Shown: positions 32,689 to 41,400 of the stretch, one piece after another
Layout of the letters: every line of letters starts with the position of its first letter
Numbering within the stretch: position 1 is the first letter of the stretch
Origin: an uncultured Collinsella sp.
GTDB lineage: Bacteria; Actinomycetota; Coriobacteriia; Coriobacteriales; Coriobacteriaceae
DNA length: 64,000 nucleotides
Direction of reading: 5' to 3'
NCBI GenBank assembly: GCA_934621295.1
Contig: CAKTVB010000002.1
Coordinates: 186,001 to 250,000, forward strand
Made by a program: the position numbers and the translations under genes
The notes under the pieces: model-generated
What the model was told of the DNA's origin: nothing
Databases searched by the model: none
What the model saw: only the letters and a program-made list of their open reading frames with translations

Positions 32689-33528
32689 TTACCCCCGTTT
32701 TGAGCTGTTGCTTACAGTAGTGCTCGTGGTTTTACCATTCTTTTCTGTAGCTGCTGCAGCGGCGCGAGCAAGTTCATCATCTATCACGTTGACGTCGGCA
32801 TCTTCGACAACGGCATTGAGAGATTCAAACACACGGTTTTTAAGAAGCGAGGTGCGGACGCCGTCGGTTAGATCATGAAGCTTGTTAAAGGCTCTCTCGA
32901 GCTTTGCTTCGCGGCCTTCGTCGGAATCATCCATTCCGAGCATGCCGATAAGGACCTGCTCGAACATGGTAGATTCACGATTTGCGGCAGAAACATACTG
33001 ACGAAGATTGCGCGGCTCTATATGGAATCGATTGAGCTCGGCACAATAGCGGATAATCTCGAAATCCCGTCCATCGACAAGATCTCGATTTTGAGGACTC
33101 TTGATAATGCGAATCAGGTCGTTTTCGGCGAGAGCGCGTATGAAGGAGATCTCAACCCCAAGGATATCGGGGATATCTTCGATGGGATGAAGCTTTTGCT
33201 TGGTCTCCTTGGGCTCCGTCTTCATGGGAAGATCGGAGAGCAAGCCCACCTCAAAGGCAAGCGTGGAGAGATCGCTTGCACTATCGAGTTTTTGCTTGAT
33301 AACAGTTAGGGGCATATACCTGGTTTTTTGCAAGTGCAAAATAACCTCAAGACGATCCACGTCCTCCTTGGAGTACTGTCGATAGCCCTTGGGGGTCCTG
33401 TGGGGAGTAATGAGCCCTTCGTCTTCCAGAAAGCGAATCTTTGAATTTGAAAGATCGGGATATGCACCACGCAGATAATTGACAACCTGACCGATGCTGA
33501 GGTAGCTACGCTCAGCCAAGCTACTCAC
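32689..33528 (-). CDS. MerR-family regulator (FtsR-like)
   Basis: 279 residues. N-terminal MerR winged helix: YLSIGQVVNYLRGAYPDLS, SKIRFLEDEGLI and GYRQYSKEDVDRLEVILHLQ (about residues 8-75). The middle and C-terminus are helical with no sensor cysteines; the tail is Ala/Thr/Ser-rich. The GTG at 33528 overlaps the end of the FHA gene by eight bases (GTGAGTAG). In mycobacteria and corynebacteria the same pair is garA-ftsR, where FtsR activates ftsZ; the same role here is inferred from synteny and the MerR type. The frame stays open upstream but that region belongs to the FHA gene. Confidence 0.78.
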   Translation of the reverse strand: MSSLAERSYLSIGQVVNYLRGAYPDLSNSKIRFLEDEGLITPHRTPKGYRQYSKEDVDRLEVILHLQKTRYMPLTVIKQKLDSASDLSTLAFEVGLLSDLPMKTEPKETKQKLHPIEDIPDILGVEISFIRALAENDLIRIIKSPQNRDLVDGRDFEIIRYCAELNRFHIEPRNLRQYVSAANRESTMFEQVLIGMLGMDDSDEGREAKLERAFNKLHDLTDGVRTSLLKNRVFESLNAVVEDADVNVIDDELARAAAAATEKNGKTTSTTVSNSSKRG

Positions 33529-33952
33529 CGGTCTCGATGCGCTCCGGCTGGCTTTCGTGGTAGATAAGGGTAAACGTACCAATCTGGATGGAAGAGCCGT
33601 CATGAAGCGGTGCACTGCTTACGATCGCGCCATCGACCCAAGTTCCATTGAGTGAACCGAGGTCCTCGATAGAGACGCCCGAAGCATCATGCATGATTTT
33701 CGCATGAGAACGGGAGACAGTCATATCATTCAGAAAAATGCTGTTTGCTGGGTCGCGGCCAACGGTTGTGAGCGCTCCTTCGAGCTCGAACGTATTGCCC
33801 GTCTGCGGTCCTTTGATAATCGTCAGGACGGGCCTAGAGATAACTTGCGCCTTCATAAGATCGGGAGCAGTCATATCGTTCATCGGCATGCGAAATACGC
33901 AGGTTGCATCCCCAGAAGGAATGGAATTATGTGTGGAGTCTACAGCGGCCAT
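33521..33952 (-). CDS. FHA-domain protein, GarA/OdhI-like
   Basis: 143 residues. FHA domain at about 42-135 with all phospho-peptide contacts: GRDP (Arg66), VSRSH (Ser80, His83) and LNGT (Asn102-Thr104). The N-terminal tail carries DATCVFR (15-21), which lines up with ETTSVFR of GarA/OdhI, the segment phosphorylated by PknG/PknB; Thr17 matches the second Thr. GarA controls glutamate and 2-oxoglutarate metabolism. I choose the ATG at 33952, with GGGGG seven bases upstream; an ATG at 33964 lacks a site. Target enzymes here are unknown. It is coupled to the ftsR-like gene. Confidence 0.82.
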   Translation of the reverse strand: MAAVDSTHNSIPSGDATCVFRMPMNDMTAPDLMKAQVISRPVLTIIKGPQTGNTFELEGALTTVGRDPANSIFLNDMTVSRSHAKIMHDASGVSIEDLGSLNGTWVDGAIVSSAPLHDGSSIQIGTFTLIYHESQPERIETGE

Positions 33953-34009
33953 GAGAACCCCCATATATCAAGCTGGTAAGACGAAGGTAACGAGTTTATT
34001 CTACCCTAC

Positions 34010-34750
34010 TTATTCGGTAAGCGCTCTGGAAGTAGCGGCCTCATCGCTATCATCAATTTCTGGATTGAGGAAATCGTCGTCCTCATCTTCGGGATGGAGC
34101 TGAGCTCGCCTAATGGCAAGGCCGCCTTTAATCGTGTAGATTATGGCGGTGATGAGCGAGAAGCAAATGCCGGCGTAGACAAAATAAATGCCCATAGGCA
34201 CGGAAGATCCGTTAAGGCCCGGGAATTGCGTCAAAGCGGCGGGAAATACATCGAAGCCATCAAGTATCGGAAGGCCTAAGAGCATGAGGCTGAAGCCGGT
34301 CATAAGCAACGCAGTGGCGATTTTTCCGGTATATACGACATCGATAGGACGACGATGGTAGCGTCGGACAATAAAATTGCCGCATGCGAGGTATACATCG
34401 CGACCGATAATGACTACGCAAACCCAGACGGGAAGCTCGCCGCGAACCACAAGCCCCAATACGCCGGTGAAAAGCAGGGCCCTATCGACGATGGGGTCCA
34501 TCATCTTGCCAAGCCAGCTGACTGTTCTGGTCATACGGGCAATCTGGCCATCGAGCCAATCGGTTGAGGCGGCGATGGCATAGATCACAAGCGCGACATA
34601 GCGGTTCTCATTATTGATAAACAAGTAAAGGAAAACGAGAGTGAGAACGAGACGAATTGCAGTGATGAAATTGGAGATAGTAAAAATCTTATTAGAGGGA
34701 TAATCGGATGTGCCGATGAGCTCCTTCTTGATTTTCTTTTTCAGACCCAC
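34010..34750 (-). CDS. Second CDP-alcohol phosphatidyltransferase (PgsA-type)
   Basis: 246 residues, multi-spanning. The catalytic pattern is complete: DWLDGQIAR, eight residues, GKMMDPIVD. The N-terminus is basic (GLKKKIKKELIG) and the C-terminus acidic (EDEDDDFLNPEIDDSDE). Family members make PG-phosphate, cardiolipin or phosphatidylinositol-type lipids; with pgsA already at 14.9 kb this copy may be a cardiolipin synthase or a second PgsA, not decidable here. GTG start at 34750 has AAAGGAG four bases upstream; the longer frame to 34882 has no ribosome site. Lies upstream of the FHA gene on the same strand. Confidence 0.82.
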   Translation of the reverse strand: MGLKKKIKKELIGTSDYPSNKIFTISNFITAIRLVLTLVFLYLFINNENRYVALVIYAIAASTDWLDGQIARMTRTVSWLGKMMDPIVDRALLFTGVLGLVVRGELPVWVCVVIIGRDVYLACGNFIVRRYHRRPIDVVYTGKIATALLMTGFSLMLLGLPILDGFDVFPAALTQFPGLNGSSVPMGIYFVYAGICFSLITAIIYTIKGGLAIRRAQLHPEDEDDDFLNPEIDDSDEAATSRALTE

Positions 34751-34891
34751 AAGGCTCCTTTGAGTGCATACTTTCACGTTTGCATAATACCCGTGAAATG
34801 GCCGATTAACCATGTTATCGGAAATACCCATGGGTGGAAAGATGCGACCTGGCTGCTGGAAATAACTTCTAGAAGCGACCACGATTAAGGA

Positions 34892-34926
34892 TAAAAAAAC
34901 AGGTCAGAGTAAATTACTCTGACCTG
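34892..34926 (-). terminator. Terminator of tRNA-Pro
   Basis: Arms CAGGTCAGAGTA (from 34900) and TACTCTGACCTG (to 34926) make a 12-bp stem; on the - strand a run of seven T follows. Very strong. Confidence 0.93.
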
Positions 34927-34936
34927 CATTACATGC

Positions 34937-35013
<77 letters not shown>

Positions 35014-35044
35014 ATATCTTGTTGCGTCTTGCGCAACGAAGAAT

Positions 35045-35073
35045 ACTTTACTCAAAGCGGATTGAAGATGCAA
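35045..35073 (-). promoter_or_regulatory. Promoter of tRNA-Pro
   Basis: On the - strand TTGCAT (35068-35073), 17 bases, TAAAGT (35045-35050), about 32 bases before the mature tRNA 5' end. Confidence 0.6.
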
Positions 35074-35081
35074 GCATTTTT

Positions 35082-36290
35082 TTAAATTTGTTTGAGCAAT
35101 AAGGTGCGAGAGAGGATTTCATCGGCAAGAGCATTCTTTTCAAGTAGGCCGAGGTCGTCGGTTTTACACGAAGTAACCCACCATGCGCGATTATTCGACG
35201 AACCAAAACCAGCGTCCGTAAGAGAAACATCATTGGCGACAATTGCGTCGCATCCTTTGCGCTTCAGTTTTGCTTCGGCATACTCTAAGACATTGTTTGT
35301 TTCAGCTGCGAACCCAACGACAATGCGGTCCCGTTTATTGGAGGATAATTCTGCAAGGATGTCTTGGGTCTGAACAAGAGGAATCGAGTCAATCGGATCG
35401 ACAGCTTTTTTCAATTTATGGTCGGCGGGTGCTGCCGGCGTATAATCCGCAACAGCCGCTGCAAGAATGGCGATGGTAGAGTGTTCGAAAGCCTTTACCG
35501 CAGCATCACGCATCTGTGAAGCGGTTTGGACATGGATACTTTCGATTCCCGCTGGGATGGGAAGGTCGATGGGTCCGGCAACAAGCGTCACGTTGGCGCC
35601 GCGATCGCGCGCAGCTTTTGCAAGCTCGAGGCCCATTTTTCCACTTGAACGGTTTGCGATATAGCGAACTGGGTCGATAGGCTCGTGGGTTGGTCCCGCT
35701 GTTATGAGCACGTGTTCACCAACAAGGTCGGACGTGCTCTGAAGCAGCGAGAGGGTGGCATCGACGATGATTTCAGGCGATGCCAAGCGTCCGGAACCAA
35801 CGTCGCCACAGGCAAGATAGCCGGAGTCCGGCTGAATAAAGTGCACTCCCCTACCTTTGAGCACCTGTATATTTTCTTGCGTGGCGGCAGCGCTCCACAT
35901 TCCCGAATTCATGGCGGGGGCGATGAGGACGGGCGCTTTTGTTGCAAGTAAGGTTGTTGACATGAGGTCATCTGCGATACCGTGCGTCATTTTGGCGATA
36001 ATATTCGCTGTTGCCGGGGCGACGAGGACCGCATCGGCTTCCTGGGCAAGCGAAATATGGTGGATGGGATCTTCCGGATCATCGAAGAGTCCAATAGCCA
36101 CTTTCTCATGCGTGAGGCCGCGAAACGTCGTGGGGCCTATAAATTGAGTCGCATGCTCGGTCATGAGCACTTTTACGCGGCATCCCGCTTTCTGCAGAAG
36201 GCGCAAGACCTCGCAGGATTTATATGCTGCAATGCAGCCGGTGACGCAGAGAAGGACGGTCTTTTCTTCGTTGGATCCGCAGGCACCCAT
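35082..36290 (-). CDS. coaBC: Bifunctional CoaBC (PPC synthetase / decarboxylase)
   Basis: 402-residue fusion for two steps of coenzyme A synthesis. N-terminal CoaC flavoprotein (about 10-185): VTGCIAAYKSCEV, HHISLAQEADAVLVAPATAN, PAMNSGMW. C-terminal CoaB (about 190-400): VLITAGPTHEPIDPVRYIANRSSGKMG and the VGFAAET block. It couples cysteine to 4'-phosphopantothenate with CTP and decarboxylates the product to phosphopantetheine. ATG at 36290 lies three bases after the zinc-ribbon gene, the last gene of the long - strand run starting at ABC-F. No clear terminator before tRNA-Pro. Confidence 0.95.
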   Translation of the reverse strand: MGACGSNEEKTVLLCVTGCIAAYKSCEVLRLLQKAGCRVKVLMTEHATQFIGPTTFRGLTHEKVAIGLFDDPEDPIHHISLAQEADAVLVAPATANIIAKMTHGIADDLMSTTLLATKAPVLIAPAMNSGMWSAAATQENIQVLKGRGVHFIQPDSGYLACGDVGSGRLASPEIIVDATLSLLQSTSDLVGEHVLITAGPTHEPIDPVRYIANRSSGKMGLELAKAARDRGANVTLVAGPIDLPIPAGIESIHVQTASQMRDAAVKAFEHSTIAILAAAVADYTPAAPADHKLKKAVDPIDSIPLVQTQDILAELSSNKRDRIVVGFAAETNNVLEYAEAKLKRKGCDAIVANDVSLTDAGFGSSNNRAWWVTSCKTDDLGLLEKNALADEILSRTLLLKQI

Positions 36291-36293
36291 AAC

Positions 36294-37004
36294 CTACTCC
36301 TCGGGAAGGATGACCATCAAGCGATGGCAATAAGGGCACTCGGTGACCTCGCTGGCGTGCCTCAGATCGCTCATGCTCGAAGACTGGAGGGTCATGCGAC
36401 AGATGCTCGGAACGTTGCCCTCGAGTTTCTCTACGGCTAAATGACCGAAACGATTCGAGGCATCCTTATAGGCATTCGCAATCGAGGGATCGAGACTTTC
36501 AAACAGATTGGAGCGCTTGCGTTCGTTCTTATCGATAGCGTTTTGAATATCGGTAGCATGCGTACGTGCCTGCTTGGTTAACGCGACAATGGCGTTTTCG
36601 ACTTTCTTAAGATTCTGCTCAAGGGTAGCTTCATCAGCCTGGATGCCGTCGAGCTTTTGATGGGCCTCGGCGCGCTCGAACTCAACGCGATCAAGCTTTT
36701 TGGCATAGTCGGAAAGAGTAATCTCGAGCTGCTGTACCTGACGGTAATCGTCCATGTCAACTTCGCGACGAGCTTTCTCAATGCCGTCATGGATTGCCTG
36801 TTCGCGGTTGTCGAGTTCCTGTAAATCGATTTCAACATCCTTGCGCTGGGCAAAATATTTTGTTACGTCGCCCTTGAGCTTGATGTAGAGCTTACGACGG
36901 CGCGCCAGGTCTGCGATTTCAGGCAGATTTTGAAGTTGCTCTTTATCGCGCATGAGCGTAAGGTCGATTTCCTGCAATTCCAAAAGTGTCGAGCCAACGC
37001 TCAT
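36294..37004 (-). CDS. Coiled-coil protein with degenerate C4 zinc ribbon
   Basis: 236 residues: a long charged coiled coil (about 1-180) and a C-terminal zinc-ribbon-like end. Relatives (CT398-like, C4-type zinc ribbon family) carry CxxC...CxxC; here the second pair is intact (ECPYCHRLM) but the first reads SICRMTLQSSS with a single Cys, so the metal site may be altered. Actinobacterial homologues often sit next to Nif3 family genes, as here. Function unknown. ATG at 37004 with AAGGAG upstream chooses the start; it overlaps the preceding frame only slightly from the Nif3 end at 37022. Confidence 0.75.
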   Translation of the reverse strand: MSVGSTLLELQEIDLTLMRDKEQLQNLPEIADLARRRKLYIKLKGDVTKYFAQRKDVEIDLQELDNREQAIHDGIEKARREVDMDDYRQVQQLEITLSDYAKKLDRVEFERAEAHQKLDGIQADEATLEQNLKKVENAIVALTKQARTHATDIQNAIDKNERKRSNLFESLDPSIANAYKDASNRFGHLAVEKLEGNVPSICRMTLQSSSMSDLRHASEVTECPYCHRLMVILPEE

Positions 37005-37021
37005 GAGGTTCTCCTTAGTGA

Positions 37022-37816
37022 TTAATATCGTGCAGTCCACCATTGTGCTGAATGAGTAATTGTAGCTATCGAAGCGGGGGTAACCCCTGCTTGTTGTACG
37101 GCTTTCGCCAAGATTTCCACGAATGGTTCCTCTGAGCGATCATGACCGAGCAAAATTACGTCGAGGCCTCGTATTGAGAGGTCCTGGCAGATATGATAGC
37201 CCGCTTCCCCGCAAATAATCGCATCCGCTCCTGCCTTGAGCGCCAGTTCACCGAAATCGCCAAGCGATCCACCGAGAAAAGCCACTTTTGATATGGAGTG
37301 AGAAGGCCCACCCCATACGCGCGGCTGCGTACGGAAGACGCGGGCAGCGCGAGAAGCAAGCTCGGTGAGGTCGGTTTTGGCAATGTCTGCGACCGCTCCA
37401 AGGCCGGGAAGGTCGGGCTGCTGCGTAAATTCTAGCGAGGATGACGCGGTGATTCCCATGAGTTCGGGCAGAAGTGTCCGAGCTGCTAGCGAACGATCGA
37501 GATTGGTGTGCATCGAAATTATCGATACGCCGAGTCGAGCGGCTTCATACACAACCGAGGAAGAACTGGGACTAAAGGGTTCTGCCGGTTTAAACGCATC
37601 GGGAGCTTTGATATAGACAGGATGATGTGTGAGCAGGACATTCGAGCCGCGTTTGTGAGCGGTGCGGACATTGTCGAGAGTGGCATCAAGGGCGCATGTA
37701 ACGCCCTCGATTGGAGATGAAGGGTCTCCAACGGATAGCCCAACATGGTCCCATGCCTCGGCGGTATCAAGGGGAAACGCGTGGAAAAGTGCGTCTAGGA
37801 GGTTAGCAACCAGCAT
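37022..37816 (-). CDS. Nif3/DUF34 family metal-binding protein
   Basis: 264 residues of the Nif3-like dinuclear metal hydrolase family. Metal ligands: LLTHHPVY (about 70), MHTNLDRS (about 105) and CGEAGYHICQD near the C-terminus, with the GHDRSEEP end. Members are sometimes annotated as GTP cyclohydrolase I type 2 without firm proof. The ATG at 37816, with GGAGAG upstream, overlaps the cysteine desulfurase end by 14 bases, so the two are translationally coupled. Length is of the short type without the PII-like insert. Confidence 0.85.
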   Translation of the reverse strand: MLVANLLDALFHAFPLDTAEAWDHVGLSVGDPSSPIEGVTCALDATLDNVRTAHKRGSNVLLTHHPVYIKAPDAFKPAEPFSPSSSSVVYEAARLGVSIISMHTNLDRSLAARTLLPELMGITASSSLEFTQQPDLPGLGAVADIAKTDLTELASRAARVFRTQPRVWGGPSHSISKVAFLGGSLGDFGELALKAGADAIICGEAGYHICQDLSIRGLDVILLGHDRSEEPFVEILAKAVQQAGVTPASIATITHSAQWWTARY

Positions 37817-38990
37817 GAGGCTCTCCGATAATTGCAAAAAGAGACGAGCAGAACCGATCAAGAGAGGCAGGCTCGATTCGGTCGTCAAATGAGATACGCA
37901 GAGAACCCAGCGCTCGGTTACGCGGTATGCCCATTGCGAGCAAAACATGACTGGCATCCTGGTTGCCGCTCGTGCAGGCGGAGCCGGCGGAAACTTCAAA
38001 ACCGCGAGCGTCGAGCTGCAAAATAAGGTCTTCTGAGTCGAAACCGTCAACGGTAATCGACACGATACCGGGTAGATGGTCGACCTCGCGGTACTCCCCT
38101 ATTGTCGCGTGGATAAGCGAATGGTTCACCAGGTGGTCATAGAGAGAGTTGGAAAGGTCGTTAAGACGAACAAAGTCTTTTGTCACATTTGGATATAGCT
38201 CTGAGGCTGCCGCTGCTAAAGCGATAATCTGACGTAGGTCTTGAGTTCCCGGACGTCTGCCCGCTTCCTGACCTCCTCCAAAGATACGGGGTCGAAGGGG
38301 CGTACGAGTCTTTAAATACAGTGCTCCGACGCCCACGGGGCCGCCAATTTTATGGCCAGCGAGGGAAAGGGCGTCAACACCGAGACTATCGATATCAAAA
38401 GGTACGTGAAGAAAGCCTTGAATAGCGTCGGTATGAAAATAGGCTCCATGATCGTGAGCGCATGCCGCAAGGTCGGCGATGGGCTGAATTGCTCCCGTTT
38501 CGTTATTGGCAAGCATTACCGAAACGAGGGCAACCGTATTGTCCATCATGCTGTCGAGGGTTTTTGGCTCGATGACGCCATGGCAATTAGGCGGAATTAA
38601 ATCGGTAGTAAAGCCTGCGGCATGGAGCAGAGGAATGTTGTCAAGCATCGAATCGTGTTCGATCGCCGAAATGAGGATTCGCGTTCGACGCCTATCGGAT
38701 TGTCTGGCCCCTTCGGCTATGCCGAGGAGAGCCATGAAGTTGGCTTCGGTGCCTCCTCCTGTAAAGATGAGTTCGCTTGGACGCACCGAGTGTCCAAGCG
38801 TCCGAGCGAGGGCGCGTCGGCACTCCTCAAGCTTTTGCGCCGCTGCTCGACCCAGGGAGTGCAGCGAGTTGGGATTGACTCCGGCAAGTGGGCTCTCGTC
38901 GTATTCGCGCTGGGCATCAATGGCACAAGGGCGGAGAGGTGTCGATGCGGCGTAATCTAAATTTACTATTTCGCTATGAGCAAAGGGCAT
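37803..38990 (-). CDS. Cysteine desulfurase (NifS/IscS type)
   Basis: 395-residue PLP enzyme that takes sulfur from cysteine for Fe-S clusters and tRNA thiolation. Lys in SLAGHKIGGPVGVG binds PLP; the catalytic Cys is in SAGSACTSGNQDASHVL (about residue 335). The start region VNLDYAASTPLRP is typical. No iscU or mnmA lies beside it. GAGGTAAC precedes the ATG at 38990; the frame is open upstream to 39128 but overlaps rpe. The window holds several Fe-S enzymes (MtaB, RimO, MiaB, IspG, IspH, DUF512 protein) that need such a sulfur source. Confidence 0.93.
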   Translation of the reverse strand: MPFAHSEIVNLDYAASTPLRPCAIDAQREYDESPLAGVNPNSLHSLGRAAAQKLEECRRALARTLGHSVRPSELIFTGGGTEANFMALLGIAEGARQSDRRRTRILISAIEHDSMLDNIPLLHAAGFTTDLIPPNCHGVIEPKTLDSMMDNTVALVSVMLANNETGAIQPIADLAACAHDHGAYFHTDAIQGFLHVPFDIDSLGVDALSLAGHKIGGPVGVGALYLKTRTPLRPRIFGGGQEAGRRPGTQDLRQIIALAAAASELYPNVTKDFVRLNDLSNSLYDHLVNHSLIHATIGEYREVDHLPGIVSITVDGFDSEDLILQLDARGFEVSAGSACTSGNQDASHVLLAMGIPRNRALGSLRISFDDRIEPASLDRFCSSLFAIIGEPHAGC

Positions 38991-39003
38991 GGTCAAGTTA
39001 CCT

Positions 39004-39681
39004 CTAGGCGGTCTGTTGAGCGAGGCCTCGAGTTCCTGCCTCACGTAGGTCGCAAACGGCCTGAGCGGGGTCTTGCGACCCAAAGACGGCAGAACCCGCG
39101 ACAAGAACATCGGCGCCGGCGGCAACAATCTGTTCGATATTGCTCATGCCAACACCGCCATCGACTTCAATCATCGGATTGACGCCATGGCGTTTGCAAA
39201 GGTCCTTGAGTTCACGAAGCTTGGCATACGTTCCTTCAATGTACTTCTGACCGCCGAAGCCGGGGTTGACGCTCATGAGGAGGACCATATCAAGATCATT
39301 GATGATACTCTCAAGAAGGCAAACCGGTGTTGCGGGATTCAAGACAACGCCGGCCTGAACGCCCTTGTCGTGCAGGCGCGATACGATTCGATGCAAGTGC
39401 GTTGCGGCCTCATAGTGAACCGTAATGAGGTCAGCACCGGCGTCAGCATACCAGTCAATGGATTCTTCGGGATTCGAGACCATCATATGTACGTCGAGGG
39501 GCACATCGCTCACGCGCTTGGCAACACGTACGACCTCGGGCCCAAAGGTAAGGTTAGGCGTAAAGTGGCCATCCATGACGTCGATATGAATGAAGTCGGC
39601 ATTGGAGATTTTCTCCAGATCCCCCGCAAGGTTGCCAAGGTCGGCGGAGAGAATCGAAGGCGAAATTTTAACGTTGCGCAT
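39004..39681 (-). CDS. rpe: Ribulose-phosphate 3-epimerase
   Basis: 225-residue TIM-barrel epimerase of the pentose phosphate pathway interconverting ribulose-5-P and xylulose-5-P. Family signatures: SPSILSADLGNL, HIDVMDGHFTPNLTFGP, LDVHMMVSNPE, and MSVNPGFGGQKYI, plus IEVDGGV near the end. Start ATG at 39681, after AAAGG. It is 13 bases from both neighbours (gpsA upstream, cysteine desulfurase downstream) in the same run. Confidence 0.96.
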   Translation of the reverse strand: MRNVKISPSILSADLGNLAGDLEKISNADFIHIDVMDGHFTPNLTFGPEVVRVAKRVSDVPLDVHMMVSNPEESIDWYADAGADLITVHYEAATHLHRIVSRLHDKGVQAGVVLNPATPVCLLESIINDLDMVLLMSVNPGFGGQKYIEGTYAKLRELKDLCKRHGVNPMIEVDGGVGMSNIEQIVAAGADVLVAGSAVFGSQDPAQAVCDLREAGTRGLAQQTA

Positions 39682-39694
39682 TGTTATGCCTTTC

Positions 39695-40702
39695 CTATTC
39701 GATGATTCCGTAGAACTCTTCCGTGGGGACACGATCGACGAGATTGGTCAGGGCCTCTTGCATGCTTTGACCATGCCAAAGAGCATCATTAAGAGCAAAC
39801 GTAAGCGGTGCATCGACACCAAGGATATGGGCGAGCTCGGTTGCGCTTTTTGCTGCATGGGCGCCTTCAACGACCATATGCGTTTGATTTTGATACTGTT
39901 CCAAGCTGGTGCCGTGAGAGAAGGCATGGCCAAATGAGCGGTTGCGCGAATGGAGCGAAGTACAAGTTGCTACGAGGTCACCCATTCCAGCAAGGCCCAT
40001 ACAAGTAAGGGCTTCGCCACCACGGGCATGAACAAGACGGCTGATTTCTGCCAGGCCTCGCGTCATGATAAGCGCAAGCGTGTTATCGCCAAATCCGGCA
40101 CCTGAGGCAATGCCGCATACAATGGCGATGATGTTTTTAATTGCCCCGCACATTTCGACGCCGATGACGTCTCCAGAAAGGTAGATTCGGAATTCGGGAG
40201 CCAGGAGAATCTCTTTGAAGAAGCTGGCGACATCGTTGTCCTCAGCGGCTATGACAGCGGCGGAGAGTTGTCCTTGACACACCTCTTCTGCGTGGTTGGG
40301 GCCCGAGAGTGCGGCAATGCGCTCCGGGTGTCCGCATTCGTCGCCTATTACTTCATTCATGAGGAGACCGGTTACAGATTCGATTCCCTTGGTAAGACAA
40401 AGAATCGGCGTGGTTTCGGCGATATAGGGCGCTGCTTGATTCGCAATGCTTCGAAGGTGCGTAGAAGGCACAGCGAAAATAATGCCGTCGGCACCATCGA
40501 GAGCTTTCTCGATATCGGTTGTTGCGGTAACGCTTTTGGGAAGCTCATATTTAGTAAGGTAGCGAGGATTGATTCCTCGCTCATTGATACCTCGGGCGCA
40601 TTCTTCGCTATGCGACCACATGATGACGTCGTTGCCATTAGACGCTGCTCGACCAGCAATCGCGGTTCCCCAGGAGCCGGAGCCGATCAGGGTGATTTTC
40701 AT
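39695..40702 (-). CDS. gpsA: Glycerol-3-phosphate dehydrogenase [NAD(P)+]
   Basis: 335 residues. Rossmann motif GSGSWGTAIAGR at the N-terminus; catalytic segment with SGPNHAEEVCQGQ, GVEMCGAIKNIIAI and NTLALIMTRGLAEISRL. It reduces DHAP to sn-glycerol-3-phosphate, the substrate for PlsY, whose gene directly precedes it with a four-base overlap (ATGA). The der-plsY-gpsA order is a classic Gram-positive unit linking ribosome assembly and lipid precursor genes. Confidence 0.96.
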   Translation of the reverse strand: MKITLIGSGSWGTAIAGRAASNGNDVIMWSHSEECARGINERGINPRYLTKYELPKSVTATTDIEKALDGADGIIFAVPSTHLRSIANQAAPYIAETTPILCLTKGIESVTGLLMNEVIGDECGHPERIAALSGPNHAEEVCQGQLSAAVIAAEDNDVASFFKEILLAPEFRIYLSGDVIGVEMCGAIKNIIAIVCGIASGAGFGDNTLALIMTRGLAEISRLVHARGGEALTCMGLAGMGDLVATCTSLHSRNRSFGHAFSHGTSLEQYQNQTHMVVEGAHAAKSATELAHILGVDAPLTFALNDALWHGQSMQEALTNLVDRVPTEEFYGIIE

Positions 40703-41400
40703 GATGCATCATCCATTTTCGAAACGCGCTTCGTGAAGGAAAGCTTTGACTCTTTTCCAGCTAGTAGTTTTTTGATATTGCTTCGATGGGCCCATACAAC
40801 GATGACGCCCATGACGGCCATCAATAGCTTACAGGGAATAGAAGAATAAGGGAATGCGATGCTCACCGTTACGGGGACAAGAGCCGCAGTTGCCATGGAG
40901 CCCACCGACACATATTTGGTAATCGCAACAAGAACGATAAAAATGCCAAGGTGAATAAGGGCGAGGGGCCAATACAATCCAAAGAGGACGCCGACGCCCA
41001 CAGCAATACCCTTGCCCCCATGGAAATGAAGGTAAGGAGAAAAAACGTGTCCGCACAGGCAGGTGAGGGCGACAAGTGCCAGCACCCAATCGGCCGGCGC
41101 CCCGGGAGCGAGCATAGCGACGTTGCCCCCAAAGGCTACATTCGCGATGACGATGCGGGAAATGCAGACTCCAAGCACGCCTTTGAGCACATCGAAAAGG
41201 AGTGTAACAGCAGCGACCTTAGGTCCTGCGACGCGAAGTGCATTTGTGGTACCGATGTTGCCCGAGCCGGCAGTTCGAATGTCGCCGTTACCGGATAGCT
41301 TGCCGATGATCAAGCCAAAGGGAATGCCACAGACAAGAAATGATGCGACAACACATGCAAGGGTGATCGGTAGACAAGACTCCAGAGAAAAGCTCTGCAT
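40699..41400 (-). CDS. plsY: Acyl-phosphate:glycerol-3-phosphate acyltransferase
   Basis: 233-residue membrane enzyme making lysophosphatidic acid from acyl-phosphate. It shows the three PlsY motifs: SGNIGTTNALRVAGPK, GHVFSPYLHFHGGKGIA and a C-terminal HRSNIKKLLAGKE. Five or so membrane segments. The ATG overlaps the der stop by one base (TAATG). PlsC for the second acylation lies a few genes upstream in the same run; plsX is not in the window. Confidence 0.95.
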   Translation of the reverse strand: MQSFSLESCLPITLACVVASFLVCGIPFGLIIGKLSGNGDIRTAGSGNIGTTNALRVAGPKVAAVTLLFDVLKGVLGVCISRIVIANVAFGGNVAMLAPGAPADWVLALVALTCLCGHVFSPYLHFHGGKGIAVGVGVLFGLYWPLALIHLGIFIVLVAITKYVSVGSMATAALVPVTVSIAFPYSSIPCKLLMAVMGVIVVWAHRSNIKKLLAGKESKLSFTKRVSKMDDAS

